Assembly: GCA_900770255.1 (NCBI GenBank)
Contig: CAAGJN010000016.1
Location: forward strand, 1 to 53,645
Length of the DNA stretch: 53,645 nt
Direction of reading: 5' to 3'
Source: Clostridia bacterium
GTDB lineage: Bacteria > Bacillota > Clostridia > Oscillospirales > Acutalibacteraceae
The notes beneath the pieces were generated by a model, which did not search any database, was not told where the DNA came from, and saw nothing but the letters and a program-made list of their open reading frames with translations. A program made the position numbers and the translations under genes. Below are positions 52,055 through 53,645 of the stretch, one piece after another (the first letter of the stretch is position 1; each line of letters begins with the position of its first letter).

Positions 52055-53074
52055 ATGAACTCTCTGTACATTCTCACGCCCGAGGCATATCTGACACTTG
52101 ACGGTGAAAATGTAGTTGTCAAAAAAGATGGCGTCGAAATGGGGCGGTTTCCACTCCACAGCCTTGAACAGATCGTCACATTTTCATATATGGGTGCGAG
52201 TCCCGCGCTGATGGGAAAATGCGCCGAGCAAAGCAAGTCGTTGAGCTTTTTCACACAAAGCGGTCGGTTCTTAGCGCGAATAGACGGCGGCACGAAGGGA
52301 AATGTTTTGCTCAGACGGCAGCAATATCGTCTCGCCGAAAATCGGCATAAAAGTCCGGATGTTGCAAAAAACTTTATCATAGGAAAAATATATAATTCAC
52401 GTTGGGTTCTTGAACGAGCTCTGCGCGATCATCCGATGAGCATTGACTCCGACCGCGTGCGCAGAGTCTCTCTGCAGCTTAGGCAGTCGATATCTGCAAT
52501 TTCTCATTGCGTCGACGCTGACGAGCTGCGCGGCATAGAGGGCGAGGCTGCAAGCGAATATTTTTCCGTATTCAACGAGCTTATCCTCAACAAGGATCCG
52601 TGTTTTGTATTTGACACGCGCAACAGGCGGCCTCCGCTCGACTGCGTCAACGCGCTGCTGTCCTTTGCCTACAGCCTGCTCGCTAACGACTGCGCATCGG
52701 CTCTCGAAAGCGTCGGCCTCGACCCATATGTCGGACTGCTGCACACAGACAGACCCGGCCGAAAGTCGCTGGCGCTTGACCTCATGGAGGAACTTCGTCC
52801 CGCATTCGCCGACAGATTCGTATTGAGCGCCATAAACAACAGAATTTTTCAAAGCGGCATGTTCGATAAATCCGAGAGCGGAGCAATTCTGCTTAATGAC
52901 AATGGACGAAGGGTATTTTTCAAAGCATGGAAATCGAGACGTGACGAAGTTCTGACGCATCCGTTTCTCAAAGAAAAAATTCAATGGGGTTTGGTTCCAT
53001 ATATTCAGTCCCTGCTGCTGGCGAGATATATTCGCGGAGACCTTGAAAACTATCCTCCGTTTCTGTGGAAATAA
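52055..53074 (+). CDS. cas1: Cas1 integrase, type I-C
   Basis: 339 residues from ATG 52055. Metal ligands: E162 in GIEGEAASEYF, H230 in LLHTDRPGRKS, and D242/E245 in ALDLMEELRP. It integrates spacers with Cas2. ATG 52055 has only a weak Shine-Dalgarno. In-frame codons before it read L-R-H-L, so a CTG start at 52043 (GGTG 7 bases upstream) would restore the family N-terminus of the type M-x-x-L-L-N-T-L-Y. The annotated start is therefore conservative and may be four codons short. Confidence 0.95.
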   Translation: MNSLYILTPEAYLTLDGENVVVKKDGVEMGRFPLHSLEQIVTFSYMGASPALMGKCAEQSKSLSFFTQSGRFLARIDGGTKGNVLLRRQQYRLAENRHKSPDVAKNFIIGKIYNSRWVLERALRDHPMSIDSDRVRRVSLQLRQSISAISHCVDADELRGIEGEAASEYFSVFNELILNKDPCFVFDTRNRRPPLDCVNALLSFAYSLLANDCASALESVGLDPYVGLLHTDRPGRKSLALDLMEELRPAFADRFVLSAINNRIFQSGMFDKSESGAILLNDNGRRVFFKAWKSRRDEVLTHPFLKEKIQWGLVPYIQSLLLARYIRGDLENYPPFLWK

Positions 53075-53153
53075 GGCCGCGTGCATTTGAATTCAATATA
53101 ACCGCAAATCAGCAGTTTACCTATCATTTTTCCTATCCGGGGGTGCAACACAT

Positions 53154-53444
53154 ATGCTAATGCTCATAACATACGACGTAAATACCGAGGACGCGGGAGG
53201 CAGAAAGCGCCTTAGAAAAGTCGCCAAAGAATGTGTAAACTATGGACAACGTGTGCAAAACAGCGTGTTTGAATGCATATTGGACGCCGCACAATATCGG
53301 CTTGTTAAGCACAAGTTGGAACAGTTAATCGACCCGGAGAAGGACAGTCTGCGATTTTATAACCTGGGCAACAATTACAAAACAAAAGTGGAACATATCG
53401 GTGCCAAAGCAGGCTATGAGCCCGAGGGACTGCTGATGCTGTAA
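53154..53444 (+). CDS. cas2: Cas2, type I-C
   Basis: 96 residues, the usual length. MLMLITYDVNTEDAGGRKRL holds the conserved Asp at the end of strand 1. QRVQNSVFECILDAAQ and LRFYNLGNNYKTKVEHIG complete the ferredoxin-like fold. It forms the central dimer of the Cas1-Cas2 integrase. GGGGGTG precedes ATG. The 79-base gap from cas1 shows nothing else. Confidence 0.97.
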   Translation: MLMLITYDVNTEDAGGRKRLRKVAKECVNYGQRVQNSVFECILDAAQYRLVKHKLEQLIDPEKDSLRFYNLGNNYKTKVEHIGAKAGYEPEGLLML

Positions 53445-53612
53445 GTGCGAGGCGATACTAACCATGAATTTCACGGTCGTTCGCACCGCAAATTTGATAT
53501 TTTTTCTCTGTTATTAACCTATATTGTAATTTTAGTTTTAATTTTGTGCAAAAATCTATAAAGTATGCACAAGTGTATCGGGCCTTTCAATGTATGCTTA
53601 TACATTTTTGCT
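53445..53612 (+). promoter_or_regulatory. CRISPR leader
   Basis: 168 AT-rich bases between cas2 and the first repeat. It presumably carries the pre-crRNA promoter and the Cas1-Cas2 recognition sequence. A perfect 7-base inverted repeat, AATGTAT-GCTT-ATACATT, lies at 53589-53606, six bases before the repeat. I could not assign a convincing -35/-10 pair. Confidence 0.75.
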
Positions 53613-53645
53613 GTCGCCCTCCCCACGGAGGGCGTGGATTGAAAT
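53613..53645 (+). CRISPR. First repeat of a type I-C CRISPR array (array continues beyond the window)
   Basis: 33 bases beginning GTCGCCCTCC and ending GTGGATTGAAAT. CGCCCTCC/GGAGGGCG forms the 8-base stem with a CCAC loop, the Cas5c substrate, and the 3' GTGGATTGAAAT handle is typical of type I-C. Only one repeat fits before the window ends, so the call rests on the sequence, the leader and the adjacent cas genes. Confidence 0.9.

Overview
The window reads as chromosome of a low-oxygen Gram-positive Clostridia-type bacterium, probably a gut Oscillospirales/Ruminococcaceae relative. This is an inference from gene content: a tRNA-Cys T-box, a PyrR/uracil permease pair, a TagB-like glycerophosphotransferase, lipoboxes, an oxygen-reducing flavodiiron protein, a GPH sugar symporter with cytoplasmic glycosidases, and a type I-C CRISPR system. 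No phage, transposase or rRNA gene was seen. One tRNA (Leu, UAG) is present.

Region 1 (1-14.5 kb, mostly + strand) is a glycan-utilisation locus. A TetR regulator cut by the window edge is divergent from a GPH symporter, a NagZ-like GH3 enzyme and a HAD phosphatase. A LacI-family regulator with its own consensus promoter follows. Downstream are an unrecognised 774-residue protein, a GH35 beta-galactosidase, a clan GH-D-like protein and a beta-helix lipoprotein. Only the lipoprotein has an export signal, so most processing should be intracellular after symport. LacI-type operators with a central CG lie in front of the lacI gene and in front of the 774-residue gene.

Region 2 (14.8-42.3 kb, mostly - strand) is housekeeping: a ZIP metal transporter with a long leader, tRNA-Leu, rpmB, and an operon GH2 / CDP-glycerol transferase / DUF3798-like lipoprotein / tmk. 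Then come cysE-cysS under a tRNA-Cys T-box, recA-recX-rimO-pgsA, a Na/phosphate symporter, pyrR-uraA, gapA, and ftsE-ftsX-M23 peptidase-S41 homologue. The region ends with a CdaR-like regulator, a YlmH-like S4 protein, and an XRE/cupin regulator with an acyl-CoA synthetase. The S41 homologue has lost both catalytic residues.

Region 3 (42.5-45.4 kb) has a flavodiiron protein, a 695-base intergenic stretch full of hairpins including two identical 26-base copies, and a WYL-domain regulator.

Region 4 (45.4-53.6 kb, + strand) is a complete type I-C operon: cas3, cas5c, cas8c (with an internal cas11c start), cas7, cas4, cas1, cas2, an AT-rich leader and the first repeat, at which the window stops. 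A 32-base element (25/32 identical) occurs just upstream of both the WYL regulator and the cas operon and suggests that the two are co-regulated. This is the most interesting signal in the window. Promoters, terminators and starts were called by eye; no database search was possible.
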